From Frigoribacterium endophyticum (lineage in GTDB: Bacteria; Actinomycetota; Actinomycetes; Actinomycetales; Microbacteriaceae): a stretch of 64,000 nucleotides of DNA. The notes under the pieces were generated by a model. The model was not told the origin of the DNA, searched no databases, and worked only from the letters and a program-made list of their open reading frames with translations. Positions 17,909 to 26,180 of this stretch are shown piece after piece. The position numbers were made by a program, and so were the translations under genes. Position 1 is the stretch's first letter. Each line of letters begins with the position of its first letter. The stretch is taken from assembly GCF_011759585.1 (NCBI RefSeq), contig NZ_JAAOYV010000002.1:741510-805509 (forward strand), written 5' to 3'.

Positions 17909-19600
17909 ATGAGCGCATCACTCGTGGCCAAGGGCCTCGCCGGCGGCCACGGGCACCGCACGCTGTTCGACGACCTCGACCTCACGGTCGCGCCGGGCGA
18001 CGTCGTCGGCGTGGTGGGCGTGAACGGGGCCGGCAAGTCGACGCTGCTGCGCCTCCTCGCGGGCGTCGACGAGCCGCAGGCCGGCAGCGTCACCCTCAGC
18101 CCGGGCGACGCCTTCGTCGGCTGGCTGCCGCAGGAGCACGAGCGCGTGCCGGGCGAGACGGTCGCCGGGTACATCGGGCGCCGCACCGGCAGCACGCAGG
18201 CCACCGCCGAGATGGACGCCGCCGCCGCGGCCCTCGGCGAGGTCGACGCGGCACCGCGCGCCGACGGGCTCGACCCGGCCGACGTGTACTCGACGGCTCT
18301 CGACCGCTGGCTCGCGAGCGGGGCGGCCGACCTCGACGACCGCCTCCCCCAGGTGCTCGCCGACCTCGGGCTCGACAGCGACGGCGACGGCGCGGTCGGC
18401 CCCGCGTCGCTGATGACCGCGCTGAGCGGCGGCCAGGCCGCCCGCGTGGGCCTCGCGGCGCTGCTGCTCAGCCGCTTCGACGTCGCCCTGCTCGACGAGC
18501 CCACCAACGATCTCGACCTCGACGGCCTCGAGCGGCTCGAGCGCTTCGTCGAGGGGCAGCGCGGCGGCATCGTGCTGGTCAGCCACGACCGCGAGTTCCT
18601 CGGCCGGTGCGTCACGAAGGTGCTCGAGCTCGACCTCGCCCAGTCGTCGAACCGGGTCTTCGGCGGCGGCTACGACTCGTACCTGGAGGAGCGCGAGACC
18701 GCGCGGCGTCACGCCCGCGAGGCGTACGACGAGTTCGCCGACAAGAAGGCCGACCTCGTCGGCCGGGCCCGCACCCAGCGCGAGTGGTCGAGCCAGGGCG
18801 TGCGCAACGCGATGAAGAAGGCGCCCGACAACGACAAGATCCGTCGCAAGGCGTCGGCCGAGTCGAGCGAGAAGCAGGCGCAGAAGGTGCGTCAGATGGA
18901 GAGCCGCATCGCCCGGCTCGACGAGGTCGACGAGCCCCGCAAGGAGTGGCAGCTCGAGTTCACCATCGGCTCGGCGCCGCGGTCGAGCGCGGTCGTGTCG
19001 ACGCTCAGCGGCGCGGTGTTCCGCCAGGGCGACCCCGAGACGGGCGAGTTCGTGCTCGGGCCGGTGTCGCTGCAGGTGGCGGGCGGCGACCGCATCGGCA
19101 TCACCGGGCCCAACGGCGCCGGCAAGTCGACGCTGCTGCGCGGCCTCCTCGGGCGGCAGGCGCCGACCGAGGGCGGCGCGAGCACCGGCACGAGCGTCGC
19201 CGTCGGCGAGATCGACCAGGCCCGCGCGCAGCTCGCCGGCACCGTGCCGCTGGCCGAGGCCTTCGAGGCGCTCGTGCCCGACTGGCCCCAGGCCGAGGTC
19301 CGCACGCTGCTCGCCAAGTTCGGGCTCAAGGCCGACCACGTGTCGCGCCCGGTCGACGAGCTCTCGCCCGGCGAGCGCACCCGAGCGGGCCTCGCGCTGC
19401 TGCAGGCCCGCGGCGTCAACGTGCTCGTGCTCGACGAGCCCACCAACCACCTCGACCTCGCGGCCATCGAGCAGCTCGAGCAGGCGCTCGAGACGTACGA
19501 GGGCACGCTCCTCCTCGTGACCCACGACCGCCGGATGCTCGAGACGGTCCGCCTCGACCGGCACTGGCGGGTCGAGGGCGGCAGGGTGACCGAGTCGTGA
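17909..19600 (+). CDS. ABC-F family ATPase (ribosome-associated)
   Basis: Soluble twin-ATPase protein of the group that binds the ribosomal E site and relieves stalled or antibiotic-blocked translation. 563 residues. Domain 1 has Walker A GVNGAGKST near 38, signature LSGGQAAR near 172 and LLDEPTNDLDLD. Domain 2 has GPNGAGKST near 404, LSPGERTR and VLDEPTNHLDL. Between them a charged linker (KKAPDNDKIRRKASAESSEK) is typical of ABC-F. No membrane domain exists. GATGAT ends 6 nt before the ATG. Which subgroup it belongs to cannot be told by eye. Confidence 0.92.
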   Translation: MSASLVAKGLAGGHGHRTLFDDLDLTVAPGDVVGVVGVNGAGKSTLLRLLAGVDEPQAGSVTLSPGDAFVGWLPQEHERVPGETVAGYIGRRTGSTQATAEMDAAAAALGEVDAAPRADGLDPADVYSTALDRWLASGAADLDDRLPQVLADLGLDSDGDGAVGPASLMTALSGGQAARVGLAALLLSRFDVALLDEPTNDLDLDGLERLERFVEGQRGGIVLVSHDREFLGRCVTKVLELDLAQSSNRVFGGGYDSYLEERETARRHAREAYDEFADKKADLVGRARTQREWSSQGVRNAMKKAPDNDKIRRKASAESSEKQAQKVRQMESRIARLDEVDEPRKEWQLEFTIGSAPRSSAVVSTLSGAVFRQGDPETGEFVLGPVSLQVAGGDRIGITGPNGAGKSTLLRGLLGRQAPTEGGASTGTSVAVGEIDQARAQLAGTVPLAEAFEALVPDWPQAEVRTLLAKFGLKADHVSRPVDELSPGERTRAGLALLQARGVNVLVLDEPTNHLDLAAIEQLEQALETYEGTLLLVTHDRRMLETVRLDRHWRVEGGRVTES

Positions 19601-20874
19601 GGGCCGCACCGCGACTCCTCTCGCGCCTCGGCCTCGTCGCGGGCCTGGGGCTGCTCGGCCTCGGGCTGACGGCGTGCACCACGGGCGAGACGGCGCCCGC
19701 CGCGGAGACGTCGGGCTCGGCGAGCTCACCCGCGCCGAGCGCCACGGGCCCGTCGGGGGCCTCCGGGTCCTCCTCGGCCGACGCCTGGGCGACCTGGGAC
19801 GCGGCCCTGGCCGCCGTCGACGACGAGCCGGCCCGCTGGCTCGCCGTGGGCGACTCGATCACCGAGGGGCAGGGCGCCTCGTCGCTCGGCACCCGCTGGG
19901 TCGACCTCACGCGGGACGGGCTGCGGGCGGCGCACCCGGTCGAGGGAGTCGCGGGCGGGGTCGGCTACCGCCCGGCCGCCTTCGCGACGTACGGCCCCGA
20001 CTCCCCCTGGGCGCAGTGGGCCACCGCCCGCGACGGCCGCACCACGGCGGTCTCCGACGTGGCCGACCTGGGGCACCGCGCCGTCGAGCTCGAGGCGGGC
20101 TCCAGCCTCCGCTACGACACGGTCGGCACCGACCTCGACCTCTGGTGGACGCCGGGCGAGGGGGCGTTCTCGTACCGCGTCGACGCGCAGGCGGAGGTGG
20201 TGGTGGACACGGCGGCCGGCGGCTCGGGCGGCTCGAGCGGCGCGGATGCCTCGGACGGCTCGGATGCCTCCGGCGCGGTCGGCGTGACCGAGGTCACGGG
20301 GCTCGCGTCCGGGCCGCACGTCGTCACGATCTCCGTCGCCGACGACGCCCCGGCGAGCGTGGTGCTGCAGGGCCTGGCCCAGTTCGACGGAGACCGCGGG
20401 CGCGGCGTCACCCTGTACGACTCAGCACGGTCGGGCGCGACGGTGTCGACGTTCACCGACGACCTCGACGGGTTCCTCGCGGCGGCCGGGGCGGCTCAGC
20501 CCGACCTCGTCACCGTCACGCTGGGCGCCAACGACGCCGTGACGACGAGCCCCGACGACCTCGCGACCGGCTACACCACGCTGATCGAGGGGCTGCAGGG
20601 CCTCGACTCGGCACCCTCGGTGCTGATCGTGGACGAGTTCACGCCGGCGCTCAGCGTCGCCTCGGCGTGGAACGGCCCCGCCGCCGACTACCGGAGCGCC
20701 GTCGAGGAGGTCGCCCGGCAGACGGGCGCCGCGCGCGTGACGATCGACGAGGCCCTGGCCGGATCGGGGGTCACCGACCTCGGCTCGCTGCTGTCGGCCG
20801 ACGGGCTCCACCCGAACGACGCGGGGCAGCGCGTGCTGGCCGACTACCTGACCGCGACGCTCGCGCGGGGCTGA
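19597..20874 (+). CDS. SGNH/GDSL hydrolase lipoprotein
   Basis: Predicted secreted, lipid-anchored esterase or acyl hydrolase. GTG 19597 overlaps the ABC-F stop; 425 residues. Lipobox GLTAC near residue 24, then a Ser/Ala/Gly-rich linker. The SGNH blocks are all present: VGDSITEG near 88 (nucleophile Ser), a Gly in block II, TLGANDAVTT near 308 (Asn) and DGLHPNDAGQ near 407 (catalytic Asp-x-x-His). A roughly 100-residue beta-rich insert holds a Gly/Ser/Asp-rich loop. Substrate unknown. Confidence 0.88.
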   Translation: MRAAPRLLSRLGLVAGLGLLGLGLTACTTGETAPAAETSGSASSPAPSATGPSGASGSSSADAWATWDAALAAVDDEPARWLAVGDSITEGQGASSLGTRWVDLTRDGLRAAHPVEGVAGGVGYRPAAFATYGPDSPWAQWATARDGRTTAVSDVADLGHRAVELEAGSSLRYDTVGTDLDLWWTPGEGAFSYRVDAQAEVVVDTAAGGSGGSSGADASDGSDASGAVGVTEVTGLASGPHVVTISVADDAPASVVLQGLAQFDGDRGRGVTLYDSARSGATVSTFTDDLDGFLAAAGAAQPDLVTVTLGANDAVTTSPDDLATGYTTLIEGLQGLDSAPSVLIVDEFTPALSVASAWNGPAADYRSAVEEVARQTGAARVTIDEALAGSGVTDLGSLLSADGLHPNDAGQRVLADYLTATLARG

Positions 20875-20905
20875 GCAGCGCCGTCGAGCCGCACGAGAGG
20901 CACGC

Positions 20906-20957
20906 CCTCGCCGCGGGACCAGGCCACAGCATGGCCCCGGGCGAGGTCGTGGTCCCG
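20906..20957. terminator. Probable bidirectional terminator
   Basis: CCTCGCC (20906) pairs with GGCGAGG (20940) around an inner GGCCA/TGGCC stem; alternatively CGGGACCA (20914) pairs with TGGTCCCG (20950). It lies between convergent genes. Confidence 0.5.
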
Positions 20958-20969
20958 TCGGCGGCCCGG

Positions 20970-21623
20970 CTAGTCGAGCAGGGCGTACGTCAGCGCGAGC
21001 GTGTCGTCGGTCGAGAGCGGCTCGTCGCCCTCGCCGGCGGCGGTCGAGCCGACGATGACGAGGCCGTGCGGCGTGATGACGCTCGCCTGCGTGGTGGGCA
21101 CGTCGGCCTGGTCGATCGTCGACACGAAGGCGCGGCCGCCGACCGCCGAGGCGAGGCCGTCGTCGACGGACTCGGTGCCCTCGGACGCGGTGATCTGCGA
21201 GACCTGCTCGTCGATGGCCGCGGCGTCGAGCTCCTGGGCGCTGGCGAGGGCGATGATCGCCGAGCCCTCCTGGGGCTCGACGCCCGGCGTCGACCAGATG
21301 CACTGGACGCTGGAGGCGCTGGTGCTGCCGCCCTCCTGCAGCTCGAGCCCGTCGATCGCCCCGCCGAGCGCGGTGCCGACCTCGTCGCACGAGGCGAAGG
21401 AGGTGAGCGTGCCGCTCTCGGGAGCCTCGGCCTCCGGGGCCGAGCCGTCGGAGCCGCCCGCGCTGTCGCTGCTGCTGCTGCTGTCGCCGCTGCCCTCGCT
21501 GCTGCCGCCGCTCACGTCGCCCGAGTCGTCTCCCCCGGCCGTGCAGCCGGTGAGCAGCAGTTCGAGCGCGAGGGCCCCGGTGGTGAGGGCGGTCAGCGCC
21601 GCCCTCGAAGTCGTCGTGGTCAT
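20970..21623 (-). CDS. Hypothetical lipoprotein
   Basis: 217 residues with a lipobox LLTGC near residue 27, a long Gly/Ser/Asp linker (about 30-65), and a globular domain beginning SFASCDEVGTALGG with a second Cys in VQCIWSTPG. The paired cysteines and beta-strand pattern recall small surface lipoproteins of the DUF3558 kind, but the match is not good enough to assign. No operon partner. Function unknown. Confidence 0.8.
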   Translation of the reverse strand: MTTTTSRAALTALTTGALALELLLTGCTAGGDDSGDVSGGSSEGSGDSSSSSDSAGGSDGSAPEAEAPESGTLTSFASCDEVGTALGGAIDGLELQEGGSTSASSVQCIWSTPGVEPQEGSAIIALASAQELDAAAIDEQVSQITASEGTESVDDGLASAVGGRAFVSTIDQADVPTTQASVITPHGLVIVGSTAAGEGDEPLSTDDTLALTYALLD

Positions 21624-21792
21624 GGGTCCCCCTGCTGTCGCCGGCGACGCTCGTCGTCGCCGGACCGGGCCACCCTACGCGGCGGGGCGTCCGCTGGCCG
21701 CCGGCCGCTGGCCGCGTAGCGCGCCCGGCCGGACGGCTCCCGGCGACGGCGGGTACCGTCGACCGCCCACGACCACCACGAAGGAGACCCTC

Positions 21793-21912
21793 ATGGCCTC
21801 GCTGCTCCGCCGCCTCGCCCCCCTGCTCATCCCGATCATCATCCGCCAGGTCCAGAAGCGCACCGGCAAGGGCGGCTCGACCGGCAAGGGCGGCAGCACG
21901 CGCCGTCGCTGA
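21793..21912 (+). CDS. 39-residue basic small protein
   Basis: ATG at 21793 lies 6 nt after an exact AAGGAG, with a TACCGT -10-like box 33 nt further upstream, so it is probably expressed. The N-terminal half (LLRRLAPLLIPIIIRQV) forms an amphipathic or membrane-associated helix. The C-terminal half is a basic Gly/Ser/Thr tail with two GKGGST repeats. It stands alone between a lipoprotein gene and an MFS gene. Function unknown. Confidence 0.6.
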   Translation: MASLLRRLAPLLIPIIIRQVQKRTGKGGSTGKGGSTRRR

Positions 21913-21998
21913 CCGACGCCACGGGCGACCCGTCACCTGAGGGAGGCGCGGTGCCGGCACCGGAGCAGGGGCGCGTCGAGCGCGACCTGGCTGCAGTC

Positions 21999-22093
21999 CC
22001 GGCACCGCGCCTCCGTCGTGTCCGGCCGTGCCTCCGTCGTGTCCGGCACCGCGCCTCCGTCGCGTACCGGCGCCGCGCCTCTGTCGTCCGGCA
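21999..22093. repeat. Imperfect 21-24 bp tandem repeats
   Basis: Four degenerate copies of a unit close to CCGGCACCGCGCCTCCGTCG lie just beyond the stop of the MFS gene (reverse strand). Copies differ by small substitutions and 1-3 base length changes. Confidence 0.7.
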
Positions 22094-22108
22094 GGAGCCC
22101 GACGTGCG

Positions 22109-23413
22109 TCAGCGCGGCGAGCGCCGCATCAGGACGGCGTCGGTGACCAGCACGACGACGAGCATCACCGCGGCGACGACCACGTAGAGCAGCGGGAGCA
22201 CGTCGAGACCGGCTCCGTCGAGCACGAGGGCGCCGATCAAGGCACCGCCGCCGATGCCGGCGTTGAAGCCGGTCGTGTAGAACGCGCTCGCGATGTCGCG
22301 GAGGCGCGACGGGGAGACCTGCAGCATCTTCGTCTGGAACAGCGGCGGCAGGGCCCCGAACGTGACGCCCCAGACGACGAACGCGACGAGCGACGGGCCG
22401 GGCTGCCCCTCCAGCGCCACCATCGCGAGCACGGCGACGACGACCACGGCCATGCCGACCGGGATGGTGATGCGCGGGCGCTTGCCGAGGAACCACCCGA
22501 CGAGCAGCAGGCCGACTCCGCCCGCGATGCCGAACGCGAAGAGCGCGAGGCTGAGCTGCGACTCCTCGATGCCGGTCGAGCGCACCAGGTACGGCGCGAT
22601 GTAGGTGAAGAACGAGTAGTGGCCGACCATGAAGACGGCGGTCACGACGCAGCTGAAGACGATGCCGAGCACCGACGGCGCGGGCATGCGGCGGCGTGCC
22701 GCGGTCTTCGCCGACGGCGTGGTCGCGGAGGCGGAGGCTGCGGCCGTCGAGTCGGCCGCGTCGATGGTCGGCACCGCCCCGGTGACGGTGCTCGGGTCGG
22801 GGGCGGGCACCGGCGGCAGCAGCCGCCAGACGAGCAGCGCGCCGAGCGCCATGGCTCCCGCGAGCACGCCGAACGCCGCTCGCCAGCCGAGGGCCTGGCC
22901 GAGCGCCGTGCCGAGCGGCACGCCCAGCACGAAGGCGAGGGTGCCGCCGCTCATGGCGACGGCGAGCGCGCGGCCCACCTGCTCACGCGGCACGAGGTGC
23001 GCCGCGTAGGCGCCGCCGATCGCCCAGAACATGCCGTGCGCGAGGCCGCCGAGGATGCGCGACGCCACGACCAGCTCGTAGCTCGGCGCGATCGCGGTGA
23101 GCGCGGCGCTCACCGCGAGCACGGCGATCAGGCCGACGACGAGCAGGTGCCGCGGCAGGCGGCGCGTGAGGTGCGTGAGGGTCGTACTGGTGAGCACGAC
23201 CGTGAACGCGAAGACGCTGACGAGCAGGCCGATGGCCGACTCGGTCACGCCGAGCTCGCTGCTCATCTCGGGCAGCAGGCCCGTCGGCAGCATCTCGCCG
23301 GAGATGGAGAGGAAGGTCGCCACGGCGAGCGCGAGCAGGCCGGCGAGGGGGAAGCGGGTGGAGCGTCCGTCACCGGCCGGGAGGCGCGGGGGACGCGGAG
23401 GTGCGAGGGTCAT
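22109..23413 (-). CDS. MFS transporter, DHA1 drug/sugar efflux type
   Basis: 434 residues with about 12 membrane spans in two halves joined by an Ala/Ser/Thr-rich cytoplasmic loop (about 210-245). The first half has the MFS loop LTHLTRRLPRHLLVV and the motif GVPLGTALGQALGWRAAF used by antiporters of the AraJ/YdhP kind. Likely proton-coupled export of a drug, sugar or amino-acid metabolite. A TACCCT box about 120 nt upstream may be its promoter. Substrate cannot be inferred. Confidence 0.9.
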   Translation of the reverse strand: MTLAPPRPPRLPAGDGRSTRFPLAGLLALAVATFLSISGEMLPTGLLPEMSSELGVTESAIGLLVSVFAFTVVLTSTTLTHLTRRLPRHLLVVGLIAVLAVSAALTAIAPSYELVVASRILGGLAHGMFWAIGGAYAAHLVPREQVGRALAVAMSGGTLAFVLGVPLGTALGQALGWRAAFGVLAGAMALGALLVWRLLPPVPAPDPSTVTGAVPTIDAADSTAAASASATTPSAKTAARRRMPAPSVLGIVFSCVVTAVFMVGHYSFFTYIAPYLVRSTGIEESQLSLALFAFGIAGGVGLLLVGWFLGKRPRITIPVGMAVVVVAVLAMVALEGQPGPSLVAFVVWGVTFGALPPLFQTKMLQVSPSRLRDIASAFYTTGFNAGIGGGALIGALVLDGAGLDVLPLLYVVVAAVMLVVVLVTDAVLMRRSPR

Positions 23414-23706
23414 GGAGGGTCTCGGTCAGTCGGCGGGCGCCGTTCTCTCGACCCGTGGTGCACGGGGAGGATGGTGATCCCGACTGCGCGCTGTCGTGCA
23501 CGCCCGGGGCCGCGCGTGACGCACGACCACCGTCGAGGGTACGCGACGCGGCCGCGAGGCGCCAGGGTGCGGAGCTCGGGTGCGGCGGGCACGTCCGAGG
23601 CACGGGCGCGGCGGGCGCGTTCGCGGAGGTGGGCGGAGGAAGACGCGAGTGATCCGGCGATCGGCCCCGCGCCTCCCGCCTGTTCTCGTCATCGAGCGGC
23701 TGATCT

Positions 23707-23722
23707 CTCTCAGATTTGAGAG
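23707..23722. promoter_or_regulatory. Second copy of the CTCTCA-ATTTGAGAG palindrome
   Basis: CTCTCAGATTTGAGAG differs from the 8855-8872 site at one central base. It lies 116 nt before the DUF2256/DUF3253 gene, in a similar position to the first copy. Confidence 0.55.
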
Positions 23723-23750
23723 GAGAGGAGGAGAGGAGGAGAGGAGGAGC
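23719..23750 (+). repeat. Purine-only tandem repeat (GAGGAGAG)
   Basis: GAGGAGAG-type units repeat about four times directly after the palindrome, a mirror-like purine tract able to form unusual DNA structure. Confidence 0.6.
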
Positions 23751-23837
23751 GGCGGCGCGGAAGAACTGAGGCGCGGAGGCGCTGGGCGGGGGCTCGGTGC
23801 TCGGGCGGCTCACGGAGGCGGGGAGCAGCATGGGGCC

Positions 23838-24221
23838 ATGCCCGAGCACGACGAGAAGACCTGCCGCTCGTGCGGCCGCCGCATCGAGTGGCGCAAGAAG
23901 TGGGCCGCGAACTGGGACGAGGTCGCGTACTGCAGCGACGCGTGCCGTAAGCGCAAGGTGTCGGCGCTCGACCGGGAGCTGGAGGAGCGCATCCGGTCGC
24001 TCCTCGCCAGCCGGGCCGCCGCCTCCACCATCTGCCCCTCCGACGTCGCCCGGTCGATCGCTCCCGACGACGAGGCCGCCTGGCGCGACCTGATGGAGCC
24101 GGTGCGCCGCGCCGCCCGCCGCCTGGTCGCCGCGGGCGAGGTCGACATCACCCAGGGCGGGTCGGTCGTCGACCCGTCGACGGCGAAGGGGCCGATCCGC
24201 ATCCGTCGCCACCGCGGCTGA
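23838..24221 (+). CDS. DUF2256 plus DUF3253 protein
   Basis: 127 residues. The N-terminal DUF2256 segment (about 5-38) is a small zinc-ribbon-like unit, CRSCGRRIEWRKKWAANWDE then YCSDACR, with four cysteines. The C-terminal DUF3253 segment (about 45-127) looks like a winged helix, with TICPSDVARSIAPDDEAAWR and RRLVAAGEVDITQGG. This fusion is known in proteobacteria and actinobacteria but uncharacterised. A nucleic-acid-binding role is plausible. CAGCAT ends 6 nt before the ATG. Confidence 0.85.
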   Translation: MPEHDEKTCRSCGRRIEWRKKWAANWDEVAYCSDACRKRKVSALDRELEERIRSLLASRAAASTICPSDVARSIAPDDEAAWRDLMEPVRRAARRLVAAGEVDITQGGSVVDPSTAKGPIRIRRHRG

Positions 24222-24262
24222 CGCCTGCACGCGGCGTGGGCGGGCTCGTCGCCGCGTCAGGC

Positions 24263-24318
24263 ACCACGTCCTCGCACCGGAACCACGCCGCGGCGTGGTT
24301 CCCGTGCGACGAAGTGGT
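24263..24318. repeat. 56-nt nested-hairpin element, copy 1
   Basis: The outer arms start ACCACGTC and end GAAGTGGT. The inner perfect palindrome is GAACCACGCC/GGCGTGGTTC. It begins 42 nt after the DUF3253 stop. A second copy of equal length is at 32247-32302. Confidence 0.75.
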
Positions 24319-24344
24319 TCGTCGCCCCTCGGGGCCGCCCGCAG

Positions 24345-24350
24345 TAGCGT
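24345..24350 (+). promoter_or_regulatory. -10 box (TAGCGT), leaderless start
   Basis: Ends exactly 6 nt before the GTG at 24357, so transcription would begin at the start codon. Confidence 0.65.
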
Positions 24351-24356
24351 GAGGGG

Positions 24357-24719
24357 GTGACCGCGCGCCGCTTCCCCTCGTCCGTCTACGGCGTGGGCAG
24401 CGAGCCCGACGCCCGCTTCACGCTGGCCAACGAACGCACCTTCCTCGCGTGGATCCGCACCGCCCTCGCCCTGCTCGCCGGCGGCGTCGCCCTCGAGGCG
24501 CTCGGGCTGGGCCTCGAGCCGCACCTCCGGCTGGCCGCCTCGCTCGTGCTCATCGCCGCCGGCGTGGCCACCCCCGTGCAGGCCTGGTTCGGCTGGGCCC
24601 AGGCGGAGCGCGCGCTGCGTCTCGGCCGCCCGCTGCCCTCGGCTCGGCTGGCCCTGCCGATCGGCGTCGCCGTCGTGGTGGCCGGGGCGCTCGTGCTGCT
24701 CGCGGTGGTGCTCGCGTGA
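24357..24719 (+). CDS. DUF202 (YidH-type) membrane protein
   Basis: 120 residues. The DUF202 signature TLANERTFLAWIRTALALLA is near residues 21-40, followed by three membrane spans and a short basic loop (RALRLGRPLPSARLAL). Such proteins are small inner-membrane proteins of unknown function. A second, divergent DUF202 protein follows after 112 nt, so the two may form a heteromer. The GTG start is supported by the TAGCGT box 6 nt upstream. Confidence 0.88.
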   Translation: MTARRFPSSVYGVGSEPDARFTLANERTFLAWIRTALALLAGGVALEALGLGLEPHLRLAASLVLIAAGVATPVQAWFGWAQAERALRLGRPLPSARLALPIGVAVVVAGALVLLAVVLA

Positions 24720-24763
24720 CCCGGGCGGTGGCTGGCAGGTGCCGAGTGGCGACGCCGCGCACG

Positions 24764-24830
24764 TCGGCTGCGGCGCCGCACGGGTCGGCTGCGGTGGGCA
24801 CGGGCGCGGCGGCGCGCAGGTCGGCTGCGG
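24764..24830. repeat. Repeated GTCGGCTGCGG word between two DUF202 genes
   Basis: GTCGGCTGCGG occurs at about 24764, 24784 and 24820, with related GC-rich filler. It lies between the two DUF202 genes and overlaps possible upstream starts of the second. Confidence 0.55.
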
Positions 24831-24831
24831 C

Positions 24832-25224
24832 GTGAGCGAGGGAGGCGCGGGTCGGGTCGACTGCTCCGCCCGCCCGTTCGACCCCGGGCTCCAGCCCGAG
24901 CGCACCGCGCTCGCCTGGCGGCGGACGGCCCTCGCCCTCCTGGTCGGGTCGCTCGTCGGGCTCCGCGTGCTGCCCCTGCTGCTCGGCGACGGCGGCGTGA
25001 CGTACGCGGTCGCCGGGCTCGGGGTCGCGGCGTCGGTCACGGTGCTCGTGGGAGCGCACCGGCGGTACCGGAGGGTGCACCGCCTCCTCACCTCCGGGGC
25101 GGACGACCGTGCTCCGATCGGCGGCGGGCTGCTGCCGGCGGCGGTCGCGCTGCTGACGTTCGCGGCGGGCGTCGCGGCGCTCGCGCTGGCGCTGGGCGGT
25201 GCCGTGGGGGCCGGGCGGGGCTGA
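24832..25224 (+). CDS. Second DUF202 membrane protein
   Basis: 130 residues from GTG 24832. GTG 24739 in the same frame would add only repeat-encoded residues, so the later start is preferred. It has the DUF202-like opening QPERTALAWRRTALALLVGS (about 21-40) and three membrane spans, with a basic loop AHRRYRRVHRLL between the second and third. It differs clearly from the preceding DUF202 protein, so this is an old pair rather than a recent duplication. Confidence 0.82.
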   Translation: MSEGGAGRVDCSARPFDPGLQPERTALAWRRTALALLVGSLVGLRVLPLLLGDGGVTYAVAGLGVAASVTVLVGAHRRYRRVHRLLTSGADDRAPIGGGLLPAAVALLTFAAGVAALALALGGAVGAGRG

Positions 25225-25393
25225 GCCGCCGCCGTCACCGTCGCCGCGTCGCCGCGGCCGCCGCGGTCGCCGTCGCCGCGGAGTCGGCGGGTCGCCGTCA
25301 CCCGCGGCGGGGCCCGAGATCGAGTCGGCGGGCCCGCGTCGCTCTGGGCGGGTCGGCGCCCGCCCGCCCAGGACGACACCGACCCGCCGCACC

Positions 25394-25912
25394 TCAGCGA
25401 CGCACGTCGTGGAGGTGGTGCACTGGGTCGTGCACGAAGTAGCGCGCGAGCGACTCGACCGTGAAGGCCGAGCCGTCCGACCGGAGGCCGGTGCGCCCGA
25501 GCTGCTCGTCGGCCACGGCCTCGAAGCGGGCGGCGACGACCTCGGCCGCGGCGACCAGCTCGGCGGCGACCGCGGCCGGCTGCTGCTCGGAGTAGCGGTC
25601 GGCCAGGGCGGTGGCGTCCTGGTCCCAGTTCGCGAAGGCGGGCGCCTCCTCGCGGAGCATCAGCGCGAGCCGCTCGTCGAACACCCGGAAGACGTCGCGC
25701 ACGTGGGCGCCGTACTCGAGGGCCGACCAGGTGCGGTCGTCGGGGCGGACGGCCGCGTCGGGGGCTGCGAGCACCCCGGGCCACGCCGCCGCGTTCTCGC
25801 GGACGAGGCGGGGCACCTCGCGGAACTCCGTCCCCGGCCCGTCGTACCCGCAGTCGCTGCAGGTCTCGTCGAGCACCCAGGTCCAGTTCTTCGTGTCGGG
25901 GACGATCGCCAT
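25394..25912 (-). CDS. DinB-superfamily metal-binding protein
   Basis: 172 residues. Four-helix DinB fold with candidate metal ligands in GAHVRDVFRVFDER near residue 70 and in VHDPVHHLHDVRR at the C-terminus. An N-terminal CSDCGYDG pair of cysteines is unusual for the fold and may bind another metal. Related proteins include thiol-dependent transferases and isomerases of mycothiol-producing actinobacteria. Function unassigned. TAGCGT 6 nt before the ATG indicates a leaderless transcript. Confidence 0.82.
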   Translation of the reverse strand: MAIVPDTKNWTWVLDETCSDCGYDGPGTEFREVPRLVRENAAAWPGVLAAPDAAVRPDDRTWSALEYGAHVRDVFRVFDERLALMLREEAPAFANWDQDATALADRYSEQQPAAVAAELVAAAEVVAARFEAVADEQLGRTGLRSDGSAFTVESLARYFVHDPVHHLHDVRR

Positions 25913-25918
25913 GTCGCG

Positions 25919-25924
25919 ACGCTA
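25919..25924 (-). promoter_or_regulatory. -10 box (TAGCGT), leaderless start of the DinB gene
   Basis: On the reverse strand it ends exactly 6 nt before the ATG at 25912. Confidence 0.65.
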
Positions 25925-26120
25925 CCGACGCCCCGGGAGGCGCGCCACCGACATCCTGCCGACCAGCGACGAGCGCCTGCCGCGGCCGGGCGAGCGAGGC
26001 TCGTTCGCCTCCTCTGGCGCCGCAATTCCCGACCATCTGCACCCGAGGGCACACCTGGTGCGGGAAAGATCACGTATTGCAGGCTCGGCGGTCGGCATTT
26101 GCAACCACCGGCACGCGAGC

Positions 26121-26180
26121 AGCGGCGGCGGCGCGGGTCAGACGGGCTGGAGCGGCGGCGGCGCGGGTCAGACGGGCTGG
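26121..26180. repeat. 30-nt tandem duplication at the MOSC stop codon
   Basis: The 30-base block 26121-26150 is repeated exactly at 26151-26180. The second copy contains the MOSC stop (26168-26170) and the first copy lies immediately beyond it. Confidence 0.85.

Larger units (their letters stand above)
23414..23837. other. 424-bp divergent gap
   Basis: Lies between the MFS start and the DUF2256/DUF3253 gene. No coding frame is convincing. It contains the second copy of the CTCTCA-n-ATTTGAGAG palindrome (23707) followed directly by a purine-only repeat. Confidence 0.6.

Noticed and set aside
21999-22093. Possible CRISPR array in the GC-rich repeats
   Set aside because: Units are contiguous and degenerate, with no unique spacers and no cas genes.
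23370-26054. An 894-codon reverse frame across several gaps and genes
   Set aside because: It crosses DUF2256, DUF202 and intergenic repeats in antisense; not a protein.
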